Part shown: positions 1-10,599 of the stretch, piece by piece
How positions within the stretch are numbered: position 1 is the stretch's first letter
Layout: every line of letters starts with the position of its first letter
Source of the DNA: Phaeoceros laevis
Lineage: Eukaryota; Anthocerotophyta; Anthocerotopsida; Notothyladales
Direction: 5' to 3'
Assembly (NCBI GenBank): GCA_049999765.1
Contig: JBNGIQ010006080.1
Coordinates: 1 to 21,359, forward strand
Length of the DNA: 21,359 nt
Position numbers and translations under genes: made by a program
The notes under the pieces: model-generated
What the model saw: the letters and a program-made list of their open reading frames with translations, nothing else
Databases searched by the model: none
Told to the model about the DNA's origin: nothing

Positions 1-570
1 AGGCAGGCAGGCAGACAGCGCAGGCGGGGGGGCGGGCGGGGGCGGGAGAGAAGGGCGCTCAGCTCGCAGCAGCGGCGGATTGCTGGAGAAGAGACTGCGT
101 CTGCTATCTGTCTAGCTATCTATCCTTCTCTGCCTAGCCCAGCCAGGCAGGCAGGCAGGCAGGGAAGAGGCAGCAAGGAAAGAAGGGCAGGGAAGGGGGT
201 GGAGGAGCTCGTCTCCTCCCTCTGTGCTCACTGGTAGAAGTGTGTGTGTTTGAATCTCTCTCTCCTTTATGCTGTCTCCCAGAGGGCAGACAGTTTAAGC
301 GGCTCTAATCATATGCATCACAGCGCCGGGCCTAATCCCCCTCTCTCTACAGTAAAGACCGTGATCTCAGCAGCCTCATCACCTCCATGATGAGTTCCTC
401 CCTTCCTTGCTGCTCCGGGCCTCTCCCCGATCGAGGCAGCTGGGCTGGTTGGTATCTTGGCTTTATTACAGTCGCCTCGCTCCCAAACAAAACCAAGTTT
501 TAACCAACTCGCCCTGCCTTGTTTCAATGTGAGATGATGAAGCCGGCTCATCAGGACGTCAGCGAACGAA
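1..570. other. GC-rich, low-complexity spacer with GGCA and CT-rich tracts
   Basis: No coding region is supported here. The stretch opens with a short GGCA microsatellite (1-14) and has a second GGCA run of five units at about 144-163. CT-rich and purine-rich tracts around 165-290 resemble a plant promoter or 5' leader. No gene can be attached to them inside the window, so they could belong to a gene lying to the left. The open frames that cross this stretch continue into the minisatellite and have no family-like content. Confidence 0.5.
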
Positions 571-835
571 CGACTCCCGATCGGGAGTCGGGAGACTTTG
601 TCCCGTCGGGACAGTCCCGGGAGACTCCCACTCCCTCCCTCCCTCCGTCGGGACAGTCCCGGGAGACTCCCACTCCCTGCCTCCCTCCGGCGGGACAGTC
701 CCGGGAGACTCCCACTCCCTCCCTCCGGCGGGACAGTCCCGGGAGACCCACTCCCTGCCTCCGGCGGGACAGTCCCGGGAGACTCCCACTCCCTCCCTCC
801 GGCGGGACAGTCCCGGGAGACTCCCGATTTTGTTT
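571..835. repeat. Minisatellite of about 36-42 bp units rich in GGGAC/GTCCC dyads
   Basis: Six tandem units begin at about 604, 646, 688, 726, 762 and 800, giving periods of 42, 42, 38, 36 and 38 bp. Each has the core CGGGACAGTCCCGGGAGA followed by CTCCC and a CT-rich spacer. Most cores hold two adjacent odd palindromes, GGGAC-A-GTCCC and GGGAG-A-CTCCC. The array is led by a perfect 20-bp palindrome at 571-590 (CGACTCCCGATCGGGAGTCG). A decayed related unit lies at about 878-905. Length differences between units sit in the CT-rich spacer, as expected from slippage or unequal crossing-over. Open frames on both strands through the array encode only the repeat and are judged non-coding. Confidence 0.85.
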
Positions 836-2900
836 TTTTGGCCAAGGGAGAGGTGTCTCAGTTGAAGACTCCCAACTCCCGTCCGTCGGGACACTTCTGA
901 CTCCCAATTTCCGACTAGGGGTTGTAGTGGTGGCCTGGGAGTTTGGGACAAGAGCACGACAAAAGCGGGCTAGCTTGTGTCTGTATGGCAACACTATCTA
1001 CGAGCGCAAACCGGCCCTTTTCGGGCTGATTCCCTCCAGCCCGCACACTGCTAGTTGGCAAAGCCCACAACTCCTCGGGCTTGGATCCATACAGACAGTT
1101 ACCGTTGCCTACCTACATTACATATCCACACAACGTAGAGACGGACAAAAAAAAAAAAGAGCAAACAAACGAAGAAACGTTGTTGTCTACTCTAAAGCAA
1201 CAGCAGTCTAGCGTTGTTTGGGTAGAGGTGGGGGGATAGACTCCTCCTACCGTGAAAAGCAGAGCTCCCTTGTCCGTAGTCAGCAGCAGAGAGAAGACTC
1301 CCACTGTTGCACTGCTGCTGCGCTGGGGGCAGCCTTCCTTCACGCAAAGTCAGAGCCAGGCGGCATTGATCCACGCGCCCAGGCGGGCTTGGCTGGGACG
1401 GGCGGCCGGGACCGGGAACTTCCATATAGCGCGACTCTTTACTACTACTACTCCTTTCTTCCATCCATCTCCTCTGTCCCAGTTTTGCTGAAGGCAATGC
1501 GACGGGAGTGGGAGATTCGATCCTCTTCCGTCAGGAAGAAGAGGCAGAGGCTGCGCCAGGCAGCCAGCCAGACCTTTCATTCTTTCATTCCTTCATTCCC
1601 TGGTTGGGATGGGAGTCGGATTGAGTTCCGTCCAGTCCTGGGCTTTTTGCGGGACTGTATTCTTCTGGTGGGAGTCTCTGGGACTCCCAGCCAGGCCAGT
1701 GTGGAGGGGACGAAGCGGCGCTGCCTGGGCTCCTCCAAATTTGGCGTTGCCCCCACAGTCCGGCTCGGACCGAGATTCTTTGGTTGTGCTTAAAGTGATT
1801 ACAGTATACATTACGTACTGGGTGTGACGTTGGCGCACTGTTGTAGGGCCCCCCGCGGCTCTGGCAGCAGGGCATTACATGCGGTGGGGTTGCATTCCGT
1901 TCCTTCTTACACCTAAGACCAGAGGCGACTAGACTAGTCTATACGCCATGGCCCCTCCGCCCGCTCCACCAGTCGTGACGAGAGGTGCTCTCGATGGCGC
2001 TGCTTCTGAGACCACATGGGCACATGGACGGGGCCCCACTGCTACCTCTGGCCGCCTCCCGAGACCCTCCCTCCGTGATTGCCCCCTCTCTTGTTTTCCC
2101 GTCCCTCTTGTCTCTAGTCTAGCGACTCTACCCTCTCCGCTGTGCCTACATTGGAATAACTCATTCCCGTTCTTTTGCTCCTATTTTTTGTCATGGCAAG
2201 TTTGTTGTTTGTTGCAACTCAGGGCAACGCACCCACCGGCTTTACATCCATTTTGCAATCATTTGTTTCTTTTTCCTCCAAAGGCCCACCAATGCAAAAG
2301 TCGAACCCAACGAAAGGGAATGTGTAGAGACTCCAAACTCTCCTACTCTACTTGTCACGTTTGTCCCCCTCGGAATGGCACGCTCGACTATTTCTGGCCA
2401 CGCTATGGACGCAACAGTATGCCAAACCGGAGGTGCCGACAAGACTGGAGGCGGGCCGCTTACATTAGCCACGACCCTCCACAACAGTAGTTAGTGGTCC
2501 ACTTGTATTACCCAGATGCTGGCTACTAGTAGTACATACCATGGAGATAGATACTCTGTACTGTACACGTATGTATACGTGCAAGCAGTAGAATTAAGAA
2601 AAGTGTAGTAAAATGGCAGTCAAAGAAAGGAGGAAGAAAGATTGCTGACACCACTGTCCGCCTGCCTGGCAGGGCAAGGACATGTATGGCCCACCCAGCG
2701 GCGAGACTCGGTCCCGTCCACGGCGGCAACATGGGCAGGGCCCATAAATAGAAGTAACAAGGTCCGAAGGCGGGGGCCATCTAACATAACAACATACCCG
2801 CGGTCACGCGGGCCTCTCCGCGCGTTGGTCCGGGCACAACTCCATAATATCCGCTTGTCTGGTTTGCTGCGAGGCGCAAAACCAACCGAAACTGCGGCCC
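836..2900. other. Non-coding spacer, no gene recognised
   Basis: Nothing with recognisable protein motifs was found on either strand. Visible items are a run of 12 A residues (1147-1158), CT-rich stretches and a small inverted repeat of GGGAGTC with GACTCCC near 1667-1688. That inverted repeat echoes the dyads of the upstream minisatellite. Short open frames here have biased, repeat-like or proline/serine-rich translations and no conserved domain. Confidence 0.5.
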
Positions 2901-4475
2901 AGGGGCGGCCAGGCCCTGCCCTTTATGCGTAATTACCGCCCCCGCCCTCCCGGATCAGTCTACTTAAGTTAACCGCCCAAACAAGCGCACCGGCTGTCTG
3001 TCGGGCCGGGCACATTCCCATATGCTGCCTCTTCCTTCCCTTCCCTTCCTTCACCAGGACGCCCTTCCTCATCCTTCCCTAATAGAGACCTTTAAGCTTT
3101 GTTACCGCTCACCATCAAACAAAGTTATAGGGGTTTAGGGTTGAAAAAAAACTAACTTAGGGTTTACGGTTGCCGTATATAGGGGTGGGCTGGATCCCAC
3201 GTCTCGAAACAAACAAATACCCCCCTCTCTCCCTCGTCTGGAGCACTGAGGTAGATGCCTGCGCAGCTACATGACGTGAAAACAAACCACTGTGAATGTC
3301 CGTTCTCGACTCGCGCAACCCACGGCCCACGTGTCCCCGCACAACGGATTCAGTGCCATATACGCATTACAATACAATTGTTTTTTTCTGGTTTCCGGAT
3401 GGCTCTTGTGTCACTCAACAACGTTGAACGTGCTATGAGTGCTATGCATGGCACGTTTGTGAGGCGATATTTTGCCTCCACATCGATCGCATAGGTTACT
3501 ACCCTGTCATCCATGTCATCACCTGTTCACACTCACTAACAAGAATATAAGTAGCCGTTCCTTCCTGCCTTGCTTCGTCGAAAAAGCCTCATATGGATAA
3601 TCCTTTGGTGTTTTCCGCATCACCCATGTAGTAAGACGAAGCTGTCAGCTCTCGGAGTCCCCGTCAAACACATCATGCTCCCCTTCCCACATCAACACAC
3701 ACCATTAAAATACACGTTTCCCTCCAAAGGCAGCACCACAGCCCCCACAAACAAACAAACCTGCTGAATCGGTGGCCACGTAGTGACCGATGACCCATCG
3801 TGCCATAGGCCCACTTGGCGCGTCCCAGGCATTGCATGGGAATGGGTGCCCTAAAGGCTGGCCGGCCAGCGCACTCACAACATCGTCAACAGAAAGAAGA
3901 AGCGCAGGAGGCGGGCGAGCAGAGCAGTAAGGGTTGACAACCCTCCCCTCGAGCTCGGAAGCCCAAAGGGGCGGGTGGGGGCATAGATGCTTCCACCCTG
4001 CTTCCGTCACCAGATGCATTCCGGCCCAATCCGGGCCGGGCAGGCCCGGCCAGGGAGGGACGTGTACGCTAGTCGCGGTCTGCTCTGGTGCATGGCATCC
4101 CGCGGCCCCACCGGCCCCAGTTACCTACTACCCGGTCAGGTCAGGCCAGCCGGTCAGTCAGGGCCCGTGAAGCGGGACCCTAATCCAGCCCTAACCTCGC
4201 CAATCAGCAGCCGGTTTGGTGGGGTTATCGGGCCCACAGCCTCCTGAGTGCTCCACTTACGCATCCTCGACAGTCACAGGTCAAACAAGCGTACCCGTTA
4301 ACCTCAGGGGTCCCCCTACGCCAACTATTAGTGCCCTGTCAGTGGGCCTCGCCTGCGCTAATACGGTGGATGTGGGTTCATAACGTCTGTTTGTGTACGT
4401 TCCACTGTTGTAGCTCCCAGTCCATAACGTAACAACCGTTAGTCGAGTCTGTAAGGCAGCAGTCGAGTTTCTGAC
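2901..4475. other. Non-coding spacer with telo-box-like sequence
   Basis: No gene is supported. A CCTT-rich tract lies near 3030-3055. At about 3130-3170 there are two blocks containing TTTAGGGTT and TTAGGGTTT, separated by an A-rich run. These match the plant telomere unit and the telo-box promoter element. The 4020-4170 stretch is rich in short GGCCGG and GGTCAG repeats. The open frames here show no domain. Confidence 0.45.
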
Positions 4476-4483
4476 GCTGTGAG

Positions 4484-4536
4484 TAACGCACTGGTTGGGA
4501 CGCGGTCTGGGACGAAAGTGCCCACAGTTCGACTCC
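4484..4536 (+). repeat. tRNA-like head, possible SINE remnant
   Basis: TAACGCACTGG at 4484-4494 resembles a Pol III A box. AGTTCGACTCC at 4526-4536 resembles a B box. The gap between them is 31 bases, compatible with a tRNA gene or tRNA-derived SINE head. A tRNA cloverleaf is not convincing because the T-stem does not pair well, so a functional tRNA is unlikely. No poly(A)/poly(T) tail or target duplication was identified. This is suggestive only. Confidence 0.25.
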
Positions 4537-4549
4537 GGTGCCCACCCAA

Positions 4550-7500
4550 ATGTACTGTGGAAGTACATATATAACGGGAGGGACTCCGTTAACAGCAATG
4601 GAGTAAGATGGGGTTGGCAATGTCCATCATGTATGTCGGGGTCGGGGGGTCGGGGACCTCTCCACGACTTGTACACGTACGTTTACCAGGAAGAGAAGGA
4701 AGTGGAGGCTGTACATACAGTACAGGACAGCGTATCCAGACAGGGCTGCATACGATACTGTAGGGTGTCGGCGACCGGCGACTGGCGACGCGAGGCGTGC
4801 ACAGCGGGGGGCAAAGGGTGGCCGACACTCCCCACCGGCGGCACGCGCCGGCGTGGCGGGCGTGGCTCCGTGTGAACAGAGCATGAGGCGCGTGCAGCAC
4901 AGGGAGGGAGGCATATTGGAGCTGGCTTGGTAGATCGGGGAGTGACATCCGAGAAACGTCACCGCCTGATGGAGAGCCACCGAGGTCAATGCGGCGTGCC
5001 TGGAGACGACAGTTCCCGGGGCACATGCTTCCACATCCACTTCCTTCTTTGTTGCTTCTTGTCCACCGCCTCTCCTCTTTGGAAGGCAGGAAGGTGAATT
5101 TGGTTGGGGGAGGGTCAAAGCGGCCATTTATTGGCCGCGCCTCTCTCTCCGCATTTAATTCCGTGTCTTGTCCAGCTTCTGCTTCCTCGCTAGCTGTCTT
5201 GTCTGCCCTGCCCTACTTACCGGACTCCCTGACCTGATTAGGGTATGGATTCCGTGTTCATGTACGTGGTGATGTGATTGCATGGCAAGGAAAAGGACCA
5301 CGGAGGTGGCATCGTCTCCTATGTGGGGGTAGATTTGAGTGACAGTGCTGTGCTACTCTGCTGCCACAGCTACCGCTCTGTGCTTTTTGACAGAAAGGCA
5401 AGCTTGGCTGGGATGCGTTTTTTGTTGGCTTTCAAGCAACTTTTCCTTGGCTTGCAGAAAGGCTGGGCTGAGAAAGATGCGTGAGAAAGGAGCACAGGCA
5501 AAGCGTAGCCAGAGCTGGTGGTGGATAGGAAAGGACTGAGAGCGAGGTGCATAGTAGACGACTGGCAGTACTTACTTGCTTGTTGCATACTTATACAGGA
5601 TACAGGCGAGGCGAGCGAGGGATAGAGCAGATAGGGGGAGTTGTTGGAGAAAGATTGTGTGGAGTCTGACACTGTTTTGTTGTTACAGGGAGAGAGCAGA
5701 GCAGGGCAGGCAATTGAGTTTTCCTGTACTTGTACCTGCTGCTTGTCCCCATCCATCCCAGACGAATAGGTGTTGGGTTGGGACGACTGGGCTTGATATA
5801 CGTTTGCAGGCACAGACTGAGAGAGCGAGTGACCTAAGGTAGACAGATAGACAGAGGGGCGTGCATCGACTTTGCAAAGTAAGAGACCACCGATGGGCGA
5901 GAGAGAAAGCGTGATGATGCATGTCTGACATGGGGAGATGGAGTCATGATGGACACAGTAGCACATTCAAGGGGGCGGGGGGGCCAGCCCAGTGTCTGTC
6001 TTGCGTCTGTCTGATTGAGCCTCTCATTGCTGGACCCAGGTCCACTGTTTTGCTGCCAGAGAGCCACCTGCCTGGCCAGGCCGTGGCTGCAACTAGACTA
6101 CATAGCTGTAGCCCGCCAGTTCCATGTGCCAGGTTTTGTGTTTGTGTGTGGGGGTCGTGTCCCCACACACCAGTCCTGCCTGAATTCACAGCAGCGTAGT
6201 AGTCCCAGCTGAACAACGTGATGTTGGAGACCCGCTGTAAAAATTTGGGAGTCACCAATCATCGTTGCCGCAGGTTGACTAATGCCGGCAGCCGGGATGA
6301 TGTGTCCAGTTACCCGCTCAACTGATTTCGGTGAGGAATGATGGGAGGCGAGACTTGGGTTATGGCTGCATCGATTGCCGACGGATTGGATTGGATCGGT
6401 CCGGCAATCATCATGTAGTTGTGGCATGCAGAAGCAGCGGTCTCTGCCAAAAGCTCTCACTCACTCACTCTCTGGCCGGGGATGGCGGGGCAGCTTGGTT
6501 TCCATGCAGCATTCGAATATCTGTCACCCATTTTTGCACCCGACTCACCAACTCAGCCTCTACCCGCATCCCTTGGGGAGTGACTGTATTCCTGGTGATT
6601 GAATATTGAATGCGGAGCAGTAATTTCTATGATGGCTCTGCGCGAGAGTTGCCCATTCATTTTTTACCAAGCCAGACATCTATCTCTGAACTTTAGGCAG
6701 GGAGGGTGCAAAAGTTGGCAGACAGACAAGGCCGGCTCAGCTAGTGGTGCAGCAGCAGCAGCACTCTACTGCTTGGCTTTCATCTCCCGGGAAGCGTAGC
6801 TTACCTAGGCCTGAAAGGGATTAAATGTGGGGCAGGATCCGCCTGGACGGAGAGAGAATGAGGAAACAGAAATTGTGAAGTCCAAGCGAACTTCTGAGAC
6901 AGAGCAGCTGTGCTACTACTGCTGCTGTAACCTCTGTCCTTCCAATCATGATTTGATGTCCAACGGGGAAAAACCAAATGCACTTGTAGGACAGATTGAG
7001 CTGGCCCCTGAGCTGCTACTGCCGCTGCCCGTTGGTGGTGTGGACGAAACCAACCCCGGCAACTACTGGCTGCTGGCTGAATGCCAGAAAATGACGATTC
7101 CGCTTACCACTCCCGGTGGCCTCCCGGTGCTGCTCATTTCAGGTAGCCTAAAAATGATTGCCCAAGGCTCAAATCAAAGTCAGGTCAGTCTTCTTCCTTC
7201 TTGTCTCCCTCCTTCCCTGCCCTGCTTGCCTGATCATTCTGTGCACAGGTTACAAGTGTTCAGCCACTCACTGATAAGAGAGAGACCAGCTCTGGTAGCT
7301 ATTGAGTTGAGACCGTAACGGAATTGCGGCCTTGGATCTGGCATTGAATTCGAGTCGTTAGCTCCATGCCGCCGGCGGGCCGGGGCCAGGAAGCCCAAGA
7401 GCTCACCGCCGTTACCTGCCTCTGGAGTCTGGTTAAATAAACAAAGCTACCAAAAGGACACCGGCTGGGCTGCTGATGAGCCCTGGAGCAGCTCCCGAAT

Positions 7501-7750
7501 CATCAGGATTTCGGGCATCTCTGCCTTAATCCGGCAATCCGGCACTAATGCAGCAATCTGGTGGCTGTGGGCGGTGGATCAAGACCCATAATCCGCCGGA
7601 TTGCAGCATCATTTGGGTGATTGCGCGGGGAGCTCATTTTCAATGCCTGCGGACCTGTGGAGCTGGAAGGAGAGCCCCTGGATGGAGGAAGACAAAGAGG
7701 AGGTTACGGTACTGCTCCAGTAACTGCCTGGTTTAAACAGAGCCACCTCC
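4550..7750. other. Long non-coding spacer, no gene recognised
   Basis: I found no family motif in any frame. The longest plus-strand frame (about 6827-7318) opens at GTG and has no recognisable domain. Simple-sequence stretches include CTCACT-type repeats near 6459-6472 and CTTCCTT-rich DNA near 7190-7215. Several short dyads exist, for example GGCCA/TGGCC around 5123-5137, but none is long enough to name. The stretch could contain decayed transposons that cannot be recognised by eye. Confidence 0.45.
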
Positions 7751-7753
7751 CAG

Positions 7754-7831
7754 GTGATCATGCCATGCATGCCCTCACCTCCTCCTCTGATTCCCACGTG
7801 ATCATGCCATGCATGCCCTCACCTCCTCCTC
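7754..7831. repeat. Direct repeat, two 34-bp copies 44 bp apart
   Basis: A 34-bp block beginning GTGATCATGCCATGCATGCC occurs at 7754-7787 and again at 7798-7831 with no differences that I can see. The two copies are separated by a 10-bp linker. The block is internally dyad-rich (TGATCA, CATG, GCATGC). This is a recent local duplication of unknown role. Confidence 0.8.
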
Positions 7832-8427
7832 CAGTGACAATCACTGTATGGATTACCGGTGAGCCCATTTTATCGGCTCCGTAGGAATCTTCTTGTTCTC
7901 AACGTCCGGAAGTTCGTTGGAGGAACAAAGTGCATCCATGCATATCGTAACTCGCTTGCTTGAGCCCCATTTTCCATTCCTTTTTTGCGGCAGTTGCGAG
8001 TGAGTGATTTGACTGGAGTCGGGGGAGGATTTGATTTGGGTGAAGTCAAAGCACATGTGCATCAACGAGAGCATACTGGACAAAAAGGCTTGCATGCGAG
8101 GCTGTTGATGCCTCATGGGCCACTTGCAGGGCAGAGTGGATGGCAGACGCGTGACAAGCAGGCTGCTTCCACTTGTTGCAGCCTTTTTGGTCCGCAGAAC
8201 ATGCTTGCGTCATTCTTTTTTCATGAACAAGCCTTGGGCAAAAGACAAGTTTGACAGCAGCACAAGCCATGTGTTGTTATGCGTTGGAAACGGCTGTAGC
8301 CTTGGAAACGGCTGTAGTATGTTGTGTGTGCCCCCAGGAAGTGTTTCTCAAGCTGCCTCCTACTTGTAAGTGATTCCAGGCAACACAGTCTTCCAAAGAA
8401 ACCCACAGTAGTCTCCTGCGCACATGG
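7832..8427. other. Non-coding spacer with an 18-bp tandem pair
   Basis: No gene is supported. TTGGAAACGGCTGTAG occurs at 8284-8299 and again at 8302-8317, a period of 18 bp. The open frames on both strands lack conserved motifs. Confidence 0.4.
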
Positions 8428-8537
8428 ATGCTCAGGTGCATGCTCAGGTGCACTGCTGATACCTGAGCATCGTGGCACTCCTTGAGTCAAATTTTGACTC
8501 AAGGTGCCACGATGCTCTGGTATCAGCAGTGCACCTG
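8428..8537. repeat. Near-perfect foldback (about 45-bp arms) with a tandem repeat at its left edge
   Basis: The left arm starts at 8445 (CAGGTGCACTGCTGATACC) and the right arm ends at 8537 with the complement. The arms differ by one substitution and a two-base insertion. The turn at about 8490-8494 has almost no loop. Just outside and overlapping the left arm, the 12-bp unit ATGCTCAGGTGC occurs twice (8428-8439 and 8440-8451). Its complement ACCTGAGCAT is present inside the left arm at 8461-8470, so alternative pairings are possible. No flanking target duplication is evident. It could be a small inverted-repeat transposon, a source of small RNAs if transcribed, or a chance local inverted duplication. 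Confidence 0.8.
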
Positions 8538-8551
8538 TATAACGTTTTTTC

Positions 8552-8569
8552 TGGTGCTTTAAAGCACCA
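8552..8569. repeat. Perfect 18-bp palindrome with GCTTTAAAGC core
   Basis: TGGTGCTTTAAAGCACCA is a perfect inverted repeat, 14 bases after the larger foldback. Its GCTTTAAAGC core is the same as that of the 20-bp palindrome at 19444-19463. The function is unknown. Confidence 0.75.
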
Positions 8570-9700
8570 TGCCCCTGCTTGGAGGATTTGTGATTTTGGG
8601 TCGAGGTGAATCAAACTCCCAGTCGGACACGTTTGATATCTAATTTCCCTGAAGCATCAACCCATGGATGCCAGTAAAGGCACAACAGACGTCTTGGTGC
8701 TCCCCAGCCCAGACTCACAACTAGTCGTCAAAAACTGTATCAACAGTGTGTGAAACACCAGGATATATATGGGTGTCTAGCGTGGACTGAAACGATAGAA
8801 AAACTGGTCATTCTAACACCACTGGCAGGACTATTCTATTTGATTCAGCACAGATTCTGACCCGATCAACGTCAAAAAGCTTTCCATTAGGATACTTCAA
8901 GGCGAATATCCACAATTGCAAGTATTATAACAATGAGCAGTGTGCGGTTCAGACATGTGAGCGTCTGAAAACTTGTACAACGTCTGCTGGCCAGCGACAT
9001 CTCAGGGGCATTTCACCAATTCTGGATGCCCAGACAGGTATGCGTGCAATCAGGTGTGTGCCTGAAACCAAGCCGTGCACGGATTGCTCACCAGAAAAAA
9101 GGTGAGGATTATCTCTTCTTGAAAGTAAGGCAGCCAGGAAAGCTCAAACAGCAGCAGCCAAGCCAGGCAGGCTACTTGGTGCACCTACAGGTGGGTTTGT
9201 TCAAGCAAGTGCACTACATTCTCCATGCCTTCTATAAGCAGAAATGCAGTCTTGCAAGTCATGACTGGTGAAGGTCATGGGGATGGGAGTCCCTTCTGCC
9301 TCAATATCTGCCCTGGCCAGCCAACGTAATCGAATACTGTCCTAATGGAACGTTCTGACAGATCAGTCGACCTTGTATCGTTACACAAACGGTGGGAAAT
9401 CGTTGATCCCGAATTAGTCAATGTAGATTTCATCCATAATTTTGTTGAATATCTGTCCATTCCATAAGAAATGGAATCCTTTGAATAAATCAAAGTTTAT
9501 TCTTCACAAACTCATAAACCTTGTCGAATAATATTGAACTTGAGATCCCAATTATTTTCCACGACAATTCACAGTTGACAACTTCACACGAATCACATTT
9601 GAAGCTGAGATCCCCAAACTGTTTGCCTTCATATTTATGGGGCCACTGCCCTCAAGAAGATGCTGTTTCAGAAACCCTGAGAGCTTCAGGGTTTCTAGAA
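8570..9700. other. Non-coding spacer, no gene recognised
   Basis: The DNA is more AT-rich than the first 8 kb. No family motif was seen in any frame. A short inverted repeat, AAACCCTGA with TCAGGGTTT, lies near 9672-9695. It sits just beyond the recognisable end of the PPR pseudogene. Confidence 0.4.
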
Positions 9701-9840
9701 GGTATGCAGGTCCACCATGCATGCGCAGTGTTCACCTAACTCCACCAGTGACTCCCTTGTGGCCAGACTGTCAAACACTTGATGTGCATTGTCCAACTCG
9801 TCTTTCACAAGCTGTGGCCCAGTTGTAGAGTACCAGCAGT

Positions 9841-10340
9841 TGCACAAGCCATGAGGAAGCAGGCGAATCTAACACCGTTTGCCTAAAACCAGGCGTTCCA
9901 GCTCCAGCCTTGCATACAAAGTGAGCGCCTAGCCACCGACTCCATGCCCATACATACCCATGTAGCATGGCGGTCCAGATCACAGCATCCTTTGGGCTCC
10001 TCTTGCACAAGCTGTAAGTGGGCCACCTGCCCACTTACAGAGCACCAGCACTTGCACAAGCCATGAGGAAACAGACAAATGTAACACTGTTTGCTAAAAC
10101 CAGGCCTTCCAACTGCAGCCTTGCATACAAAGTGAGCGCCTGGCTACCGACTCCATGCTCAGCATACCCATGTATCATGGCAGTCCATAACACCGCAGCC
10201 TTTGTGGCCCAATTGTCAAACTCCTAGTCTGCATCTGCCTCACCTGAATGGCCTGCCCGCCCAAGAGGGTCAACCAGGCACACAATGCTCAGCTGTCAAA
10301 TGTAACACTACTTGCTAAAGTCAGGCCTTCCTGTTCCCTG
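9841..10340 (-). repeat. Tandem copies of a P+L PPR segment, about 212-221 bp
   Basis: The block starting TGCACAAGCCATGAGGAA recurs at 9841 and 10053, a spacing of 212 bp. A third, partial copy of the GTAACACT...GCTAAA part is at 10302, 221 bp after its match at 10081. About 212 bp equals one P motif plus one L motif (about 70 codons). These are therefore duplicated P-L pairs inside the pseudogene, without the S motif that normally follows. Confidence 0.75.
10012..10040. repeat. Perfect 12-bp stem, 5-base loop inverted repeat
   Basis: CTGTAAGTGGGC, a CACCT loop, then GCCCACTTACAG. The hairpin interrupts the PPR pseudogene exactly where the L motif of one duplicated copy ends. It looks like a small inverted duplication made after the gene was disabled. 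A transcription-terminator role is unlikely in a plant nuclear setting. Confidence 0.7.
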
Positions 10341-10599
10341 CATACAGTCTGAGAGCCTGCGTACAGTCTGAGCGTCCTTCTGGACACAAGCAGCTCTTGA
10401 TGCATCCGAGCCAGCAGCAGCAAGGGCAGGCCAAAGCCCGAGATGGAGGACGTCAGCCACATCCCGCTCCAGCACTGCGCTCTTGATAAACAAACAACAC
10501 AATGCATAGCTCCACAACTGCGTACTATCTATGGACCATCCAGAGAGCTGCGGCCACAATCCTGCACACGTTTCACAGCCAGGAGAAGCAATCCCACCG

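Larger units (their letters stand above)
9705..10590 (-). pseudogene. Decayed PLS-class PPR pseudogene
   Basis: Minus-strand reading gives clear PPR pieces in shifting frames. Going from high to low coordinate, these are an L-like piece (CAGLWPQLSGWSID, about 10520-10590) and a LERDV piece. Next come VDPLGRAG, the common PPR 'VDLLGRAG' signature, and then a clean P-plus-L pair containing AAVLWTAMIHGYAEHG and FLMACASAGAL. A second P-plus-L copy follows with DAVIWTAMLHGY and FLMACATAGTL, then NAHQVFDSLATRE and EHCACMVDL at about 9709-9740. In-frame stops and several frameshifts interrupt it, and no start or C-terminal domain is intact. The family is secure and the exact limits are not. It lies on the opposite strand to the large PPR gene and its motifs differ from that gene's consensus, so it is not a simple recent copy of that gene. 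Confidence 0.8.

Noticed and set aside
571-835. CRISPR-like array.
   Set aside because: Units are contiguous repeats without unique spacers, and the context is plant nuclear DNA.
318-1211. Overlapping open frames on both strands, up to 230 codons.
   Set aside because: They translate the minisatellite (PGLSRR / SGQSRETPTP repeats) on both strands and in several frames. This is the behaviour of repeat DNA, not of a gene.
4484-4548. Functional tRNA gene.
   Set aside because: The B-box-like sequence is present but the T-stem and acceptor stem do not pair, so only a tRNA-like remnant is proposed.
6827-7318. 163-codon plus-strand frame.
   Set aside because: It opens at GTG. The first in-frame ATG is far inside, and no domain or splice-supported extension was seen.
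9771-10034. An 87-codon minus-strand frame as a small functional gene.
   Set aside because: It contains a PPR piece (DAVIWTAMLHGY) but runs out of the PPR frame after a frameshift. It is part of the pseudogene.
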